This document shows positions 50,378-60,637 of a stretch of DNA of 64,000 bases, in pieces. The notes below the pieces were generated by a model that was not told the origin of the DNA, searched no databases, and was given only the letters and a program-made list of their open reading frames with translations. Source of the stretch: Cladocopium goreaui. Lineage: Eukaryota > Sar > Dinophyceae > Suessiales > Symbiodiniaceae. The stretch is taken from the NCBI GenBank assembly GCA_947184155.2, contig CAMXCT020000383.1:115684-179683 (forward strand), written 5' to 3'. Position 1 is the stretch's first letter, and each line of letters starts with the position of its first letter. The position numbers and the translations under genes were made by a program.

Positions 50378-50482
50378 TACCCTCTGGTAAATTAACATAG
50401 ACCCTGAAAATGACCAATTTATAGTGGAAACTAGTCTTCCAACCCCTATCTGCCAGGGTCTATGTTAATTTACTGGAGGGTA
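50378..50482. repeat. family A element, subfamily A2
   Basis: Almost the same as 4678-4782: ATAGACCCTGAAAATGACCA and CTGCCAGGGTCTATG core, TTTACTGGAGGGTA right end. Ends 38 bp before an exon. Confidence 0.9.
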
Positions 50483-50520
50483 GTATCACGTTAAATCCCC
50501 ATGTTGCTATTTGTTTCCAG

Positions 50521-50615
50521 GAATGATCATCGTTCAATCCCCATCTGGCGCAGTGGCGCTGGCCGAGGAATCCATCCTTCAACGACGGCAAGAGCGGTTG
50601 GACCGAGTTTTGCCC
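50521..50615 (+). CDS. exon of an unrecognised gene
   Basis: After TTTCCAG|G the frame reads IIVQSPSGAVALAEESILQR then RQERLDRVLP, ending at CCC|GTGGGG. Good bias and a clear polypyrimidine tract. A helix rich in Arg and Glu; product unknown. Confidence 0.5.
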
Positions 50616-50658
50616 GTGGGGTTGACCCATCTGGGGGCTACCCCAAGCTCGCTGGTGC

Positions 50659-51060
50659 TACCATCTGGTGATGATTGACATAGCGAACTGGAAAATCCAT
50701 GATCAATGGAGGTTTAGTTCACTGGGAAAAATGGAGGTTTTAATGGGAAAAATGGAGGTTTTAATGGTTTCTAGCTGGGAAACCATTAGAAAATTGGTTT
50801 TCCATTTTGGATTTCCATGAAATAAACCCATTTTTTTTGATTTTCCTATGGGTTTTCCATTGGGATTTTCCTAATGGTTCTATCCTAGATGGCTCGCTGG
50901 ATGGTTTACCATCTGGTTATGACTGACAATAAATGGAGGCTGATGTCGCTGGGAAAATCATCTATGAAATAAACCCATCTGGGATTTTCCTATTGGTTTT
51001 CCACTGGGATTTTCCTAATGGTTCTATCCTAGATGGTTTATTTCATGGGACATCCCAATT
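50659..51060. repeat. mosaic of decayed family A and D pieces
   Basis: Two family A left ends (TACCATCTGGTGATGATTGA at 50659, TACCATCTGGTTATGACTGA at 50908) and repeated TTTTCCATGAAATAAACCCA, GGGATTTTCCTAATGGTTCT words. None is complete. Confidence 0.65.
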
Positions 51061-52010
51061 GAAAATGGATGAGAACTGAGGGGTACCATCATTTAATGGT
51101 AACCTCCTAATATAGTCATTGCCAAAATAGATGGAAAAGTAAATCCCTACTACTTTGATGATGATTTACCTTTCCATCTTTCTGAGGATGGCTATATTTG
51201 TAGAATGCAAGAACGAGCCAAGATTTTCTTTATGAGATGTTTGAACAATGTGTTTGTGTTTTTTGGGATTCAGATAGTATTGACGCCACCAACCCAGAAT
51301 GATATGTTGCATGTGGAGCCATGTGTTGGGGGTCGCCGAAATGGATGAAGGACCGCCGAAATTGCAAGTGAAAATGAGGACAATTATGAACACACATGAG
51401 ATTTTGGGAGTATTCTGCTTTCACACAAAGCCTTTTTGAAAACTAGAAGCAATGAAGCCGCGCAAAAAACCCGCGTGGTTTTTGTTTAGCTGCGTGGTTT
51501 GTCATTTCCATTTCGCGCGGCCTTGAGGCCAATGAGCTACAACGGAAAGAATCTGACCTTTGGATGTCAGAATGAAGGTGTCTCAACAAGCATCTCCAAG
51601 GCCCGAAAAATCTTATGGCTGGAATGGGGAGATGTGGGGAGATTTTCTCTAGGCCAAGCCCAGGTGTTTTATGGTGTTTTGCTGATTGATATTGGGGACG
51701 TTGGGGAATGTTCCGTTACTTTATGTGAGGTGGATCAAAAAATGGTTTTGAGAGTAATTTGGAGATAGAAACCGATGATTTTCAGCCCCGGAAATTCCTG
51801 GCATTTGATCCTCAGGAATTTAAAGTGCATCACGGTGCATAACATGCAAATAACATGCAAATCACGTGCAAAAGACCCAATGAACCGTTGCCTTTGGCAA
51901 GTCTTGATTTGATTGAGTCATGTGCTATTTTGCAACAATGAAATCCGAAAGATTCAGGAGGATAACGATTATGACAGATTGGATACTTACCTTTGCAGAT
52001 TGGATAGCCA
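51061..52010. other. no convincing gene
   Basis: A plus frame at about 51310-51415 (VAEMDEGPPKLQVKMRTIMN) is the only weak candidate. The frame at 51499-51768 lacks codon bias. Confidence 0.3.
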
Positions 52011-52126
52011 TTACAATTTGGTTGTTTAACATAGCCATGGAAAGATCCACCATTTTTAAGTTCGGTAAACCATCTATTTCTATGGGCCATGGCTTCCATG
52101 GCGAAACGTTAAATAACCAGGGGGTA
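52011..52126. repeat. family A, left end eroded
   Basis: ATTTGGTTGTTTAACATAGC to TTAAATAACCAGGGGGTA. Contains AAGTTCGGTAAACCATCT, shared with 58927 and 62476. Confidence 0.8.
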
Positions 52127-52236
52127 ATCTTTCTCCTGGCGCAGCCTCGTCTCGCAGGAATTGGGTGGTGATACCACGGCCTACCACATCAAAGGAAACT
52201 GTTGGCAAGGTGCTGAAAGCTTGGGAACATCAGGGT

Positions 52237-52407
52237 ATGGGTCAATAGCTATAGATACATTAGTGGGATGAACATCCATTTTATCCCAGCTATTTTGGGG
52301 TGAATACCTATAAAAATACCATTACTATAGTGGGTTATTCACATCCATTTTAACCCAGCTATGACTTGGGGTGAACAGAAGGTACCAGGGTTTTGACCCA
52401 TCCCCAT
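52237..52407. repeat. family E, partly duplicated
   Basis: GGGTATGGGTCAATAGCTAT to GGGTTTTGACCCATCCCC. The inner part (ACATCCATTTTA, CCCAGCTAT) occurs twice, so the element has doubled internally. Confidence 0.75.
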
Positions 52408-52946
52408 CAGCCTTTTGGCTTTGGAACCATGGATTTCATGAGACGAAAATATGGAGAAACAAGGCATGAAAAAGAACGGTACACCATTTAAAAATTGGCA
52501 CATTTTAAGGTGGGAGATGATTTTTTAGTGCACACTGGGAGACTAATAGTCATGCGATATTTTTCATATTATATTTCTTGTGCTGTTTTACTTGGTATTC
52601 CCCAAATTTCCCAAACACATGCCATGAATCATGGGAACTACGATGAAGCAAGTGATGAATGGTGGAGCCCAGTGAATCTGCGACATGTTTTACATGTTTT
52701 GCCTTCAGGATCTCGAGGGGGAGTCTATCAAGACATCAAAACTGAGTTGGGCGACCCAGTTCTTCAGATACAGATGACACGGATGACATGGATCGACATC
52801 CTTATTTTTTCTGGAGCATGAAGAAATTTCTATGCCATTTTTTTTTTTGCATGTTCGAAAACAACTGCTGTCAATCAGGGGTGACTAAACCATTTAATTG
52901 ATTTTTTGTCATGGAACATGGTCACAACCTGTTGAAATTGACCAGT
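52408..52946. other. weak coding signs only
   Basis: At about 52706-52760 a frame reads GSRGGVYQDIKTELGDPV after TTCAG|G and could be a short exon. The rest is AT-rich. Confidence 0.3.
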
Positions 52947-53035
52947 CCTGGTGGGTGTGGATGATTTTTTCGGTGCGGTCCCCTTGGCCTCAAAAATGAC
53001 TCGACGAGATACATCTTTCGCCATTCCCAAATTAC
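52947..53035 (+). CDS. exon of an unrecognised gene
   Basis: After GACCAG the frame reads VLVGVDDFFGAVPLASKMTR then RDTSFAIPKL. Fair codon bias; product unknown. Confidence 0.4.
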
Positions 53036-53276
53036 GGGAGGAACCGACATAGAAATTTTATACTGTTAGTCATGCATATCCTACTGGTATATATATATAT
53101 TTATATGTATTATATGCTATATATATAGTTGTAATATCCCGTACATATATATATATAATTATATATATAAATATCTCTGTCTATTATTAAATATATACAT
53201 ATCCTGCTTTAAGTACCCCCATGATTGTTACCTAAGTTCTATCCCAAATTATCTGGAAAAACCGTTAAATGGACTG
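53036..53276. other. AT-rich DNA
   Basis: TATATA-rich tract at 53085-53195; no gene. Confidence 0.6.
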
Positions 53277-53345
53277 CTGTCGCTGCTGCCACTGCTACAG
53301 CTGCTGTCACTGCTACTGCTACTCCACTGCTACTGCTGCTGCTCC
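53277..53345. repeat. CTG/CTA triplet repeat
   Basis: About twenty imperfect CTGCTACTG triplets in CTGTCGCTGCTGCCACTGCT style. Confidence 0.9.
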
Positions 53346-53706
53346 TGCTGATTGGGATATTGATCCACGACTCAAGATTCGGTTCAGGAGAGTGAACTGA
53401 GCCACTTGGGCGGTTGATTTGGCTCTAAGCTCTGGTAATTTGTATGGCACCAGTAAACTAACATGGCTGGCTGGGAAGTCCCTTATAAATGGATGTTTAT
53501 AGCTTATAGCTGGGAAATGGGCCATGGTAAGGGAAAATAGCGGCTATAGAAGCCATGGGCACTGAAAATAGATGATTGCCCATTCTTTGATTGTTTAAAA
53601 ACGCGTTTGAAAATAGAGGGTTGCCATTTTTAAATAGGTAAATCAGCAGTTTTACCAGGTGATGTTTGCAGTTTGCAAACTGTAACTGGTAGTACCTAAG
53701 GAACCA
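53346..53706. other. decayed family A remnants
   Basis: GGTAATTTGTATGGCACCAG and ACCAGTAAACTAACATGG (53433-53470), and GTTTGCAGTTTGCAAACTG (53666-53684), a short palindrome. No gene. Confidence 0.4.
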
Positions 53707-53786
53707 GTGGGGACAGCGGGACCGCTGTCACCATCTGTCACCACAAGCATCTGAGGTTGGGCTACACATACACTGTCACCTTCAAG
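53707..53786 (+). CDS. exon of an unrecognised gene
   Basis: Reads SGDSGTAVTICHHKHLRLGY then TYTVTFK and ends at AAG|GTGTTT, a GT donor; CCAG precedes. Strong bias. Product unknown. Confidence 0.5.
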
Positions 53787-54045
53787 GTGTTTCTTGGATT
53801 GTCATCGGATAGGTGGCTTTGGCTTGGTTTTGGTGGGGAAAATTTGCGAAAATCGATAGGAAACCATGCTTTTTTTTTTACAAAGAGATGTTAGGTTTTT
53901 CTGCACATGTTCCCTTCTGATTCTGGAATGACTCAGTTCGGTTTCCATGGTTGAAACGGGATGTGAAACTGATGGAGTTGGGAATACTTTGCAATTATAA
54001 TACAGAGGATGATTCATAGTGGAAGATACCGGCAATCCATGGACA

Positions 54046-54154
54046 TATCCTCTGGTAAACAAACATGACATAACTATGGAAAAACACCTTCTTTAATGGG
54101 TAAATCAACTATAAATGGACATTTTCAATAGCTATGTTAATTTTCCAGAGGGTA
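54046..54154. repeat. family A element
   Basis: TATCCTCTGGTAAACAAACA to GTTAATTTTCCAGAGGGTA, with an extra TGACATA after the left end word. Confidence 0.85.
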
Positions 54155-54508
54155 TCCCATGTAATGTTGAACAACTTGGTGAATATCCCAGGTTTTTGTC
54201 ACTGATTTTCCTGGAATCAATGGAAATCAGTTGGCCAATTTTTTGTGGTCTGACTGTGTTGTTGTGACTGGTTATAAATATGAAGCAACTGGCATACACC
54301 AAGTGTGCAATATGTCTAAACCGAATAGAGAACGCATCGCTGTGGATAGATCGGATAGCTCTTGAACATTTGCAGAGATTTCTGGGCAAGATGGGGCTCG
54401 ACTGAGAAGCACAAAAAAATGGGCGGGCTATGCCTCTTCTGTACCAAAGTCAACGGCTGTTCTTCAGAGACAAATCCAAGCAATTCTGAACATGACATTT
54501 TCAGTTAG
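54155..54508. other. no gene seen
   Basis: Open minus frames only, without codon bias. Confidence 0.4.
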
Positions 54509-54618
54509 ACTATGGGTATGTCTGAAAATGGGGTATACCCCAATTATAGCCATTTAGTAGGGATAATGATCATTAACCATTGGGTGTAGGGGTACACTAT
54601 TTTCAGACAAACCCATAT
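54509..54618. repeat. family F inverted-repeat element
   Basis: ATGGGTATGTCTGAAAATGG faces ACTATTTTCAGACAAACCCAT. Has GGGGTATACCCCAATTATAG inside. Relative at 60895. Confidence 0.7.
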
Positions 54619-54739
54619 ATGTCCAGATATGTCCAAATATGCCAACCGATTCAGAGAATCCAGATGAATCCGGTCTATTGACATATTACTGGACGATAGT
54701 CTGACATATTTGGATCGCACTGTAGATCCATTTGTAGAA

Positions 54740-54858
54740 AGTGGGGCCCACTAGATAGCTAAGTTGGTTTATAACTCCAATAACTATGGTTTATGGTACT
54801 TATAACTATAGTTACTGGGGCGAATCTAAACCAACTAACATCACGGGGGGGCCCCACA
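54740..54858. repeat. family C element
   Basis: GTGGGGCCCACTAGATAGCT to GGGGGGGCCCCAC. TAAGTTGGTTTATAACTCCA and CTAAACCAACTAACA form the inner stem. Confidence 0.78.
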
Positions 54859-54870
54859 TTGTAGGTATGT

Positions 54871-54998
54871 TTTCCCTTCGACGAAGCGCGAATCGGAGCG
54901 ATGGCACACTGACGATCCTCAGGATTGACGGCTGGTTCGACAAGAAGAACTCCAAAGAGGAAAAGAGTTGGGCGACAGACTCAGATGCCACCCTGTGA
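54871..54998 (+). CDS. exon of an unrecognised gene
   Basis: Reads SDGTLTILRIDGWFDKKNSK then EEKSWATDSDATL to TGA at 54996-54998. An AG|G at 54921-54923 could be a later acceptor. Strong codon bias; product unknown. Confidence 0.45.
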
Positions 54999-55127
54999 AA
55001 TTGGAGGTTTCTATAGCTGGGAAAATCGATGAACATCATCTATAATATTCTATCATTAGTTGCTGGGAAAATCATCTATAAATGGTGATATATGGTGATC
55101 TTTGAAACAGAAATCCAACAATCATCA

Positions 55128-55197
55128 TGATGCATGCCGTCTTCATTCACGTGTTTCGACAAAACGGCCGCGTCCCGACAACAACTTGCTCCCAGCA
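55128..55197 (+). CDS. possible exon
   Basis: Reads MHAVFIHVFRQNGRVPTTTC to TCCCAG. A second frame is open (SSFTCFDKTAASRQQLAPST). Confidence 0.35.
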
Positions 55198-55378
55198 CTG
55201 ATTTAAGAGGCGACCAATGTAGCACCACCCGCCATGATATTTGGATGGATATACATCAAACCATCAGCAAATCATCAAACAACATCCTCAGATATCCAAA
55301 AACAACTTCTAAAATCTTCAGAAACATCTAAGATCCATGGTGGTTAAAACCACATTTTTTCATTTTCCCCCCCAAAGT

Positions 55379-55502
55379 TACCATCTGGTTATTTAACAGT
55401 TCGCCATGGGAAATTTTAAATGGCCCATAGAAATAGATGGTTTACCTATTAATAGCATGGTGGACTTTTCCATGGCGAACTGTTAGTCATAACCAGAGGG
55501 TA
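55379..55502. repeat. family A element
   Basis: TACCATCTGGTTATTTAACA left, GTTAGTCATAACCAGAGGGTA right; CAGTTCGCCATGG word matched on both sides. Confidence 0.88.
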
Positions 55503-56092
55503 TATGGTATAATATGGAGATATCCACCTTAAATACCATGGGTTTATAATACAACTATGGAGATATATTATTGTTTTACTATCACCATAATAATTTATCA
55601 CCATAAAATCCATAAAATATGGAGAATCTATGTATCAACAGTTGCAGATGTTAGTCTTCTGATGTCTTTTCCATTTATATCAACTATGATTGTTTTACTA
55701 TCACGATAATACCCCAAAGTCCTAACATTAGAAGAACATCAACCACCATAAAATCCCATGGAATTCCACCATGATAATAACCACCATGGTAATAACTTTA
55801 TAATATTATAATCCCATGGTAATACAACTATAATCCCAAAGTTACATTATAACCATGGGATTATAAATGGTAATACAACTATTATAACCATGGTAAATCA
55901 TGGATTACAACTATAATACAGCTATAACCATGATTTATAACTGGTGATACCCCATAGTTGTATAATGGGTTACCATGGGTTTATAACTTTATAATAACAA
56001 CCATTTATAACTATAATACATGGTAATACAACTATAATCCCAAAGTTACCACCCATTTTTCCAGCCCATCACATAACCATCACCGCTTTTAG
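55503..56092. repeat. diffuse minisatellite of ATAACCATGG and ACAACTATAAT words
   Basis: From about 55690 to 56050 the words TAATACAACTATAATCCC, ATAACCATGG and CACCATAATAA recur in irregular order, often as mirror or inverted pairs. No gene. Confidence 0.6.
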
Positions 56093-56215
56093 GTGGAGGT
56101 GCAAAGCCCTGTGAGTCATCCGGTGATGGATGAGGAGATCCGGACAGGCAACAGCCTGAAGGCGAGGCGATCCGAGGAGACCCGGCGAGGAGGACAAGGA
56201 GGAGTGAAGAAGTGA
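56093..56215 (+). CDS. terminal exon of a plus-strand gene
   Basis: After TTTTAG|G the frame reads VEVQSPVSHPVMDEEIRTGN, then SLKARRSEETRRGGQGGVKK and TGA at 56213-56215. Near-pure G/C third positions. The basic Arg/Gly tail is notable. Product unknown; it may close the gene holding the islands from 48680 on. Confidence 0.5.
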   Translation: MEVQSPVSHPVMDEEIRTGNSLKARRSEETRRGGQGGVKK

Positions 56216-56390
56216 AGATCCCAGGGAAAACATAGAAAAAACCATGGAAAATCAATGAAAATCACCATTTTTCATGGGTAAATCAACTATAGATGTTAAA
56301 ATTTGAATGATTTTTGGGGAAACACCCTATTTTGGGACACCTAAACATAGATTTATAGATGATTCCCTCCATTTATGGATTATTTTCCAC

Positions 56391-56502
56391 TATCCTCTGG
56401 TAATTTTTGACGTTCGCGAACCGGAAAGATCCACCATTTTAATAGGTAAATCAGTCATAAATGGGCCATTTTCAGTTCGCTATGTTAGTTTACTGGAGGG
56501 TA
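56391..56502. repeat. family A element
   Basis: TATCCTCTGGTAATTTTTGA to GTTAGTTTACTGGAGGGTA. Its right end is of the A2 kind but the core is ordinary. Confidence 0.85.
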
Positions 56503-56520
56503 CTGAGCTAGGTTTGGAAA

Positions 56521-56638
56521 ATGTGCCCCAGTTCGTTAGCTAAGTTGGTGCCAGTAACTTCAATAACTATGGTTTATCGTAGATATATCTATAGTTAATG
56601 GGGCTTATAAACCAACTTATAACTGGGGGGGCACCACC
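56521..56638. repeat. family C element
   Basis: ATGTGCCCCAGTTCGTTAGC to GGGGGGGCACCA with ACTATGGTTTATCGTAGATA inside. Confidence 0.75.
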
Positions 56639-56642
56639 TTGT

Positions 56643-56760
56643 TTACGGGGGGTTTCCTAAAATTAAATGGGGGTACCCAAAAAAGGTTGGTTGATAAGGG
56701 AAAATCCTATTCAAATGGGTGATTTAGGGGTAATTACCCACCATTTTAAAAACCTCCGTA
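56643..56760. repeat. family D element
   Basis: GGGGGGTTTCCTAAAATTAA to TTTTAAAAACCTCCGTATAT. It begins right after the family C copy. Confidence 0.7.
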
Positions 56761-57269
56761 TATATATATAAGTTTATATAGATAGTGAGATCGCTAATGT
56801 TTAGTACAATGACTATTAATTAATATATTAGGTTTATATATATATAATATAGTAAAATCAGGATTTATATGTAGTACAATGAGTATGAATCACTATTATT
56901 GGTAGTAAAATCACTACTAGTCATAGGAAAACCCCATGTTTTTTTTCTGATATTCAATAAATCTTCATCGTGAAATAATGATTAGATAGTTTAGTATACT
57001 GTATACTTTTTGAGGGAAACAAAACAGAACAACCAATGATTAATCAGATATAGTGAAATAGTGAAATAGTGAAATAACTCGATTACTGTAACTCTATATT
57101 CACTATATTAAGTGTTATCTATTTTCACTAATAATAAATCATATAGTAAAATAGTGATTATTAGACAGTTAATACATGTTTTGCTGCCCGCCTGTCTCAC
57201 AAAAGGTGGCTTGAAAATCACCGATGATTTCATGAAGGTTTGTTCATCGGAACATCAATGGTTAGGGGA
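56761..57269. other. AT-rich with one weak island
   Basis: 57176-57238 reads VLLPACLTKGGLKITDDFMK and might be a short exon. The rest is AGTGAAATAGTG-type repeats. Confidence 0.3.
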
Positions 57270-57486
57270 TGACCCTCTGGTAAACATACACAAAGCTATG
57301 GAACATGGATGTGGGTCAAAATGGAAGACCTAGGGGACCACAGATGTTAGTCTAGTTTAGTATTAACCATCCATAATTTTGGGGTACCTAATTTTGACCC
57401 ATACCCACATGGCCATAGAAATCGTGAGTTTTCCCGTAAAAAATGGTGGATCTTTCCATTGCCATGTTGAAAATTGCCAGAGGGTA
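57270..57486. repeat. family A element with a nested insertion
   Basis: Left GACCCTCTGGTAAACATACA, right TTGAAAATTGCCAGAGGGTA, 217 bp in all. About 100 extra bp begin GTGGGTCAAAATGG and end ATTTTGACCCATACCCAC, an inverted pair that resembles family E ends. Confidence 0.8.
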
Positions 57487-57730
57487 GTTGATAGTTACAG
57501 TGATTTTGGGATAGCTGATAGTCAAACTGTCGGATAAAGAGCAAACTTCGACTATCATCATAAGTTAATATTAGTCGCTGCTTAATTGTGGTTGATACTA
57601 TGATTATTAAGTATACCATGGCAAGCCATAGCATTAAACATGCCCGACATACCCCTGTTGATCAATCATTATAGGGGGTGAAAAAAGACCGTGTTGCTTT
57701 ATGATCAAACCATTTTTTTCCCGTGAGGAA

Positions 57731-57839
57731 TACCCTCTGGTAAACTAACATAACTATTGAAAATCACCATGCTATTAATGGGAAAACTCACTATTTCAAT
57801 GGCCATTTTCAATAGCTATGTTAGTCATAACCAGAGGAA
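57731..57839. repeat. family A element
   Basis: TACCCTCTGGTAAACTAACA to GTTAGTCATAACCAGAGGAATA; mixed end words. Confidence 0.88.
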
Positions 57840-58211
57840 TAAATGAGAAAACGCTGATGAAGCATGCCATTTGAATGTCACCCGATTTTTCCAGCCACCT
57901 CCACCTCTTCCATTTTCAACAAGAAACTTTACGCGAGACTGTCACTGTATAGACTGCCAAGATTTTTCAAAAAATGGATGTTATGTCTATCAGTGCAGCC
58001 AAGTTTTAATTTCTTCCAAAACAGTTTGAATTTGTGAAAAATATTGCTTGAGGTTTGGCCCATACCATCACAGACCTGTTCGATATGGCATGATATGGCT
58101 GGAAAATGAGCCACGGAAGTAAACAAATCCATTGATCATTGATTGTTTCACCTTTTCTATAGCCAGCCATGTTTCGCCATGTTTCTTTATAGTGAAAAGT
58201 AGCCATCCTTC
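57840..58211. other. no gene seen
   Basis: Minus-strand open frames (57929-58206) show no codon bias. Confidence 0.4.
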
Positions 58212-58310
58212 GACCCCTGCAGACGCCTACCTCGGGTCAGTGGGAGACGAAGGGTCCCTTCAAGTTTCTGGGCATCGCATCGTTGTGGAAAAGGATGTGG
58301 CGAACTGATG
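58212..58310 (+). CDS. exon of an unrecognised gene
   Basis: Reads PLQTPTSGQWETKGPFKFLG then IASLWKRMWRTDED, with good third-position bias after CTGCAG. A competing frame ends at TGA 58306-58308. Product unknown. Confidence 0.4.
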
Positions 58311-58926
58311 AAGATAGCTATAGATTCCAATAATGTGGAATAGTTGGTAAATGGAAATACTTGATAAAGCTGGCTATAGATTCAATCTTAGGAGATGCAG
58401 CTTTACCAGCTATTTTCATGTGATTGATCCATAGCAAAACGTCGGTTTGCAAAACGTGGTTTTGCAAAAACATCCGCGTTTCTGTGCATATTTCAACAGC
58501 TGTGTGCACATTGGGATGATCCGCGGTAGGCCATAGCTGTTGGTCTCATTCCATGCACAACATACACGAATTGGAGGTATGGTGCTCAAAATCAGCCGTA
58601 GTATTTCCTGACATCTGCCATTTCATCCATTTCATCCTCATTCGATTCTGGCATGATGAAAAATCATATCAGAACCTCAATTCTCTAAGTGGGATACACT
58701 TGATTTTTCCCATATAGATAGATAGCCGAAAAACGATAGAAAAGAAAGGTCACTCCCACTATTTTTTAAAGTGAAGAAACATCGTTTTCTGTCTTCTTTT
58801 TCAGATTTTTAAGTAATCATAACCCCTAGGATCCATGTATGCTATATATGGTAACATAGATCCCATAAATATACCTCCTTTATCTTAGCATATATACCAG
58901 CACCATGGATCCTATGGGTAAGTATC
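58311..58926. other. non-coding
   Basis: Has an inverted pair around 58826-58914 (CCCTAGGATCCATG and CCATGGATCCTATGGG). No gene. Confidence 0.5.
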
Positions 58927-59039
58927 TACCATTTGGTTATTTAACATCGCCATGGAAAATCACCATTTTTAAGTTCGGTAAATCATCTATTTCTATGGGC
59001 CATCTATACCATGGCTACGATAGTCATAACCAGAGGGTA
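58927..59039. repeat. family A element
   Basis: TACCATTTGGTTATTTAACA to GATAGTCATAACCAGAGGGTA; TTTTTAAGTTCGGTAAATCA core. Confidence 0.88.
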
Positions 59040-59055
59040 TATCAATGGGAATTTC

Positions 59056-59173
59056 AGGATCCTAAAACGGAGGTACTGTACCATATAAGGCCATATTTTG
59101 TGGGGATATTCCCTTACATAGGCCTTATATAGGCCTTATATATGGTAGGTACCTCCAATTTAGGATCCTGAAA
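59056..59173. repeat. family L: long palindrome
   Basis: AGGATCCTAAAACGGAGGTA and TACCTCCAATTTAGGATCCT, with ACCATATAAGGCC and GGCCTTATATATGGT inside. Only copy found. Confidence 0.75.
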
Positions 59174-59288
59174 TGGCCATTGAGTAGTAGTAATAATCAT
59201 TCACTATCATTGGGGTTGACTATCATTCACTATGTTAATAATAACCAAATGGTACCACTAAAATATACCACTACTATAGTCATTGATA

Positions 59289-59379
59289 TACCCTCTGGTA
59301 AACGTTTACATAGCTATGGAAAGATCCACCATTTTTAATGGGTAAATCCACGAACTAAATGTTAAATTACCAGAGGGTA
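59289..59379. repeat. family A element, short
   Basis: 91 bp; TACCCTCTGGTAAACGTTTA to TTAAATTACCAGAGGGTA with part of the right core deleted. Ends 30 bp before an exon. Confidence 0.88.
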
Positions 59380-59409
59380 GTCTATTTTCCAATCTCCATG
59401 TTGATCCAG

Positions 59410-59541
59410 GAATCTGCTTCGGAGACCTCGCCGAGATTCCGAGGTTCGTGGCTGCTTCGGAGACCTCGAGGTTGTTCTTCTATACCGGCCAGGGGCCCAA
59501 GGGTCTCAGGGAGGCCCCGGCCGAACATCAACGAATCCAAG
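59410..59541 (+). CDS. exon of an unrecognised gene
   Basis: Between GATCCAG|G and CCAAG|GTGAAA. Reads ICFGDLAEIPRFVAASETSR, then LFFYTGQGPKGLREAPAEHQ. Strong bias, canonical sites: the best unassigned exon. TCGGAGACCTCG occurs twice inside it. Confidence 0.55.
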
Positions 59542-59886
59542 GTGAAAAACCTGGCTAACATGCTGCTGATTTCATAGGAGGATGGGATTCACATAGATTT
59601 TTTCATGGATTAAAACATATTACCAGTGGATATGGTCAGATGATGAAGAAACGGAAATGAGAAGGGCACCAATGAGTCATGACTTAAGACTAGGCATGGG
59701 GCTAATATTGGTCACATTTACATGTTCGAGACACATTGAGACAGAACATGACTACCCATGCTGGAATTTTGAGCCAAACAGACAAAGATGTTTTGAGCGA
59801 CTCGAACGTTGTACTTTATATTTCCATATATTTATACATAGTGATTAATGTTGGTTGTTTGTTTGCTTTTCCATATTATATATATA
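59542..59886. other. intron-like
   Basis: No coding or repeat signal recognised. Confidence 0.4.
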
Positions 59887-59997
59887 TGGGTATGGATCAA
59901 TACCTATTAATACCACTTTTAGGGGGATGAACATCCATTTACCAGCTATTTTGATGTTCACCAGGGGTACAAGGTTTTGACACACTGCCATATATAT
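59887..59997. repeat. family E element
   Basis: ATGGGTATGGATCAATACCT to CAAGGTTTTGACACACTGCC; close to the 25429 copy. Confidence 0.78.
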
Positions 59998-60007
59998 ATA
60001 TATACCA

Positions 60008-60140
60008 ACCAACTAACCACGGCTCGAACGAAGTTGTTCTCCAGAAACGTTGTGGCACAGCTGGGTAGCGGACCGGACCTTTGGCAAGGGCAACTCTCGG
60101 CGCCGGGAATTCGGCATCCACAGTCCAAAATAGCAATCCA
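60008..60140 (+). CDS. possible exon
   Basis: Reads ARTKLFSRNVVAQLGSGPDL then WQGQLSAPGIRHPQSK. A minus frame is open too. Product unknown. Confidence 0.35.
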
Positions 60141-60154
60141 CATCATGGGATTGG

Positions 60155-60257
60155 TACCCTCTGGTAAACGAACAGTTAGCTATTGAAAATGGCCATAGAA
60201 ATAGTGGATTTTCCCAGCTACAAAATGGTGGATCTTTCTCATCAGTTATGTTTTCGT
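60155..60257. repeat. family A, right end truncated
   Basis: TACCCTCTGGTAAACGAACA runs to TCAGTTATGTTTTCG and stops where the next copy starts. Confidence 0.82.
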
Positions 60258-60373
60258 TACCCTCTGGTAATGACTAACATAACGAACTGGAAAGATCCAC
60301 CATGCTAATGGGAAAATCCACTATTTCGACTGGGTGGCTTCAATAGCGAACTGTGTATGTTTACCAGAGGCTA
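60258..60373. repeat. family A element, abutting copy
   Basis: TACCCTCTGGTAATGACTAA to GTATGTTTACCAGAGGCTA, with TTCGACTGGGTGGCTTCAAT. Inserted at, or recombined with, the right end of its neighbour. Confidence 0.85.
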
Positions 60374-60581
60374 AATGGCTGGATGTTGTCTCCAAAAACA
60401 TGCGATCGGATCAATGAGTCTAATATAATCTCAATACACCTCAACATACCTAAATATATCTCAATGGATCTCAATGACTCAAAGATTTTTCAACATATTC
60501 CAAGAAACTTTTGACAATTTCATCATATTTCTGGCCCACGTGAATTTTCCCCTTCGCCATGGCAGTGTTTCCGGCAATGAG

Positions 60582-60637
60582 GTGGTACAGCCTGCACCAA
60601 CATCGATGAGGTGGTGGTTCGAAAGACCAAGGACCAG
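60582..60637 (+). CDS. short exon of an unrecognised gene
   Basis: Between AATGAG|G and GACCAG|GTTTTT. Reads GTACTNIDEVVVRKTKDQ with strong bias. Product unknown. Confidence 0.45.
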
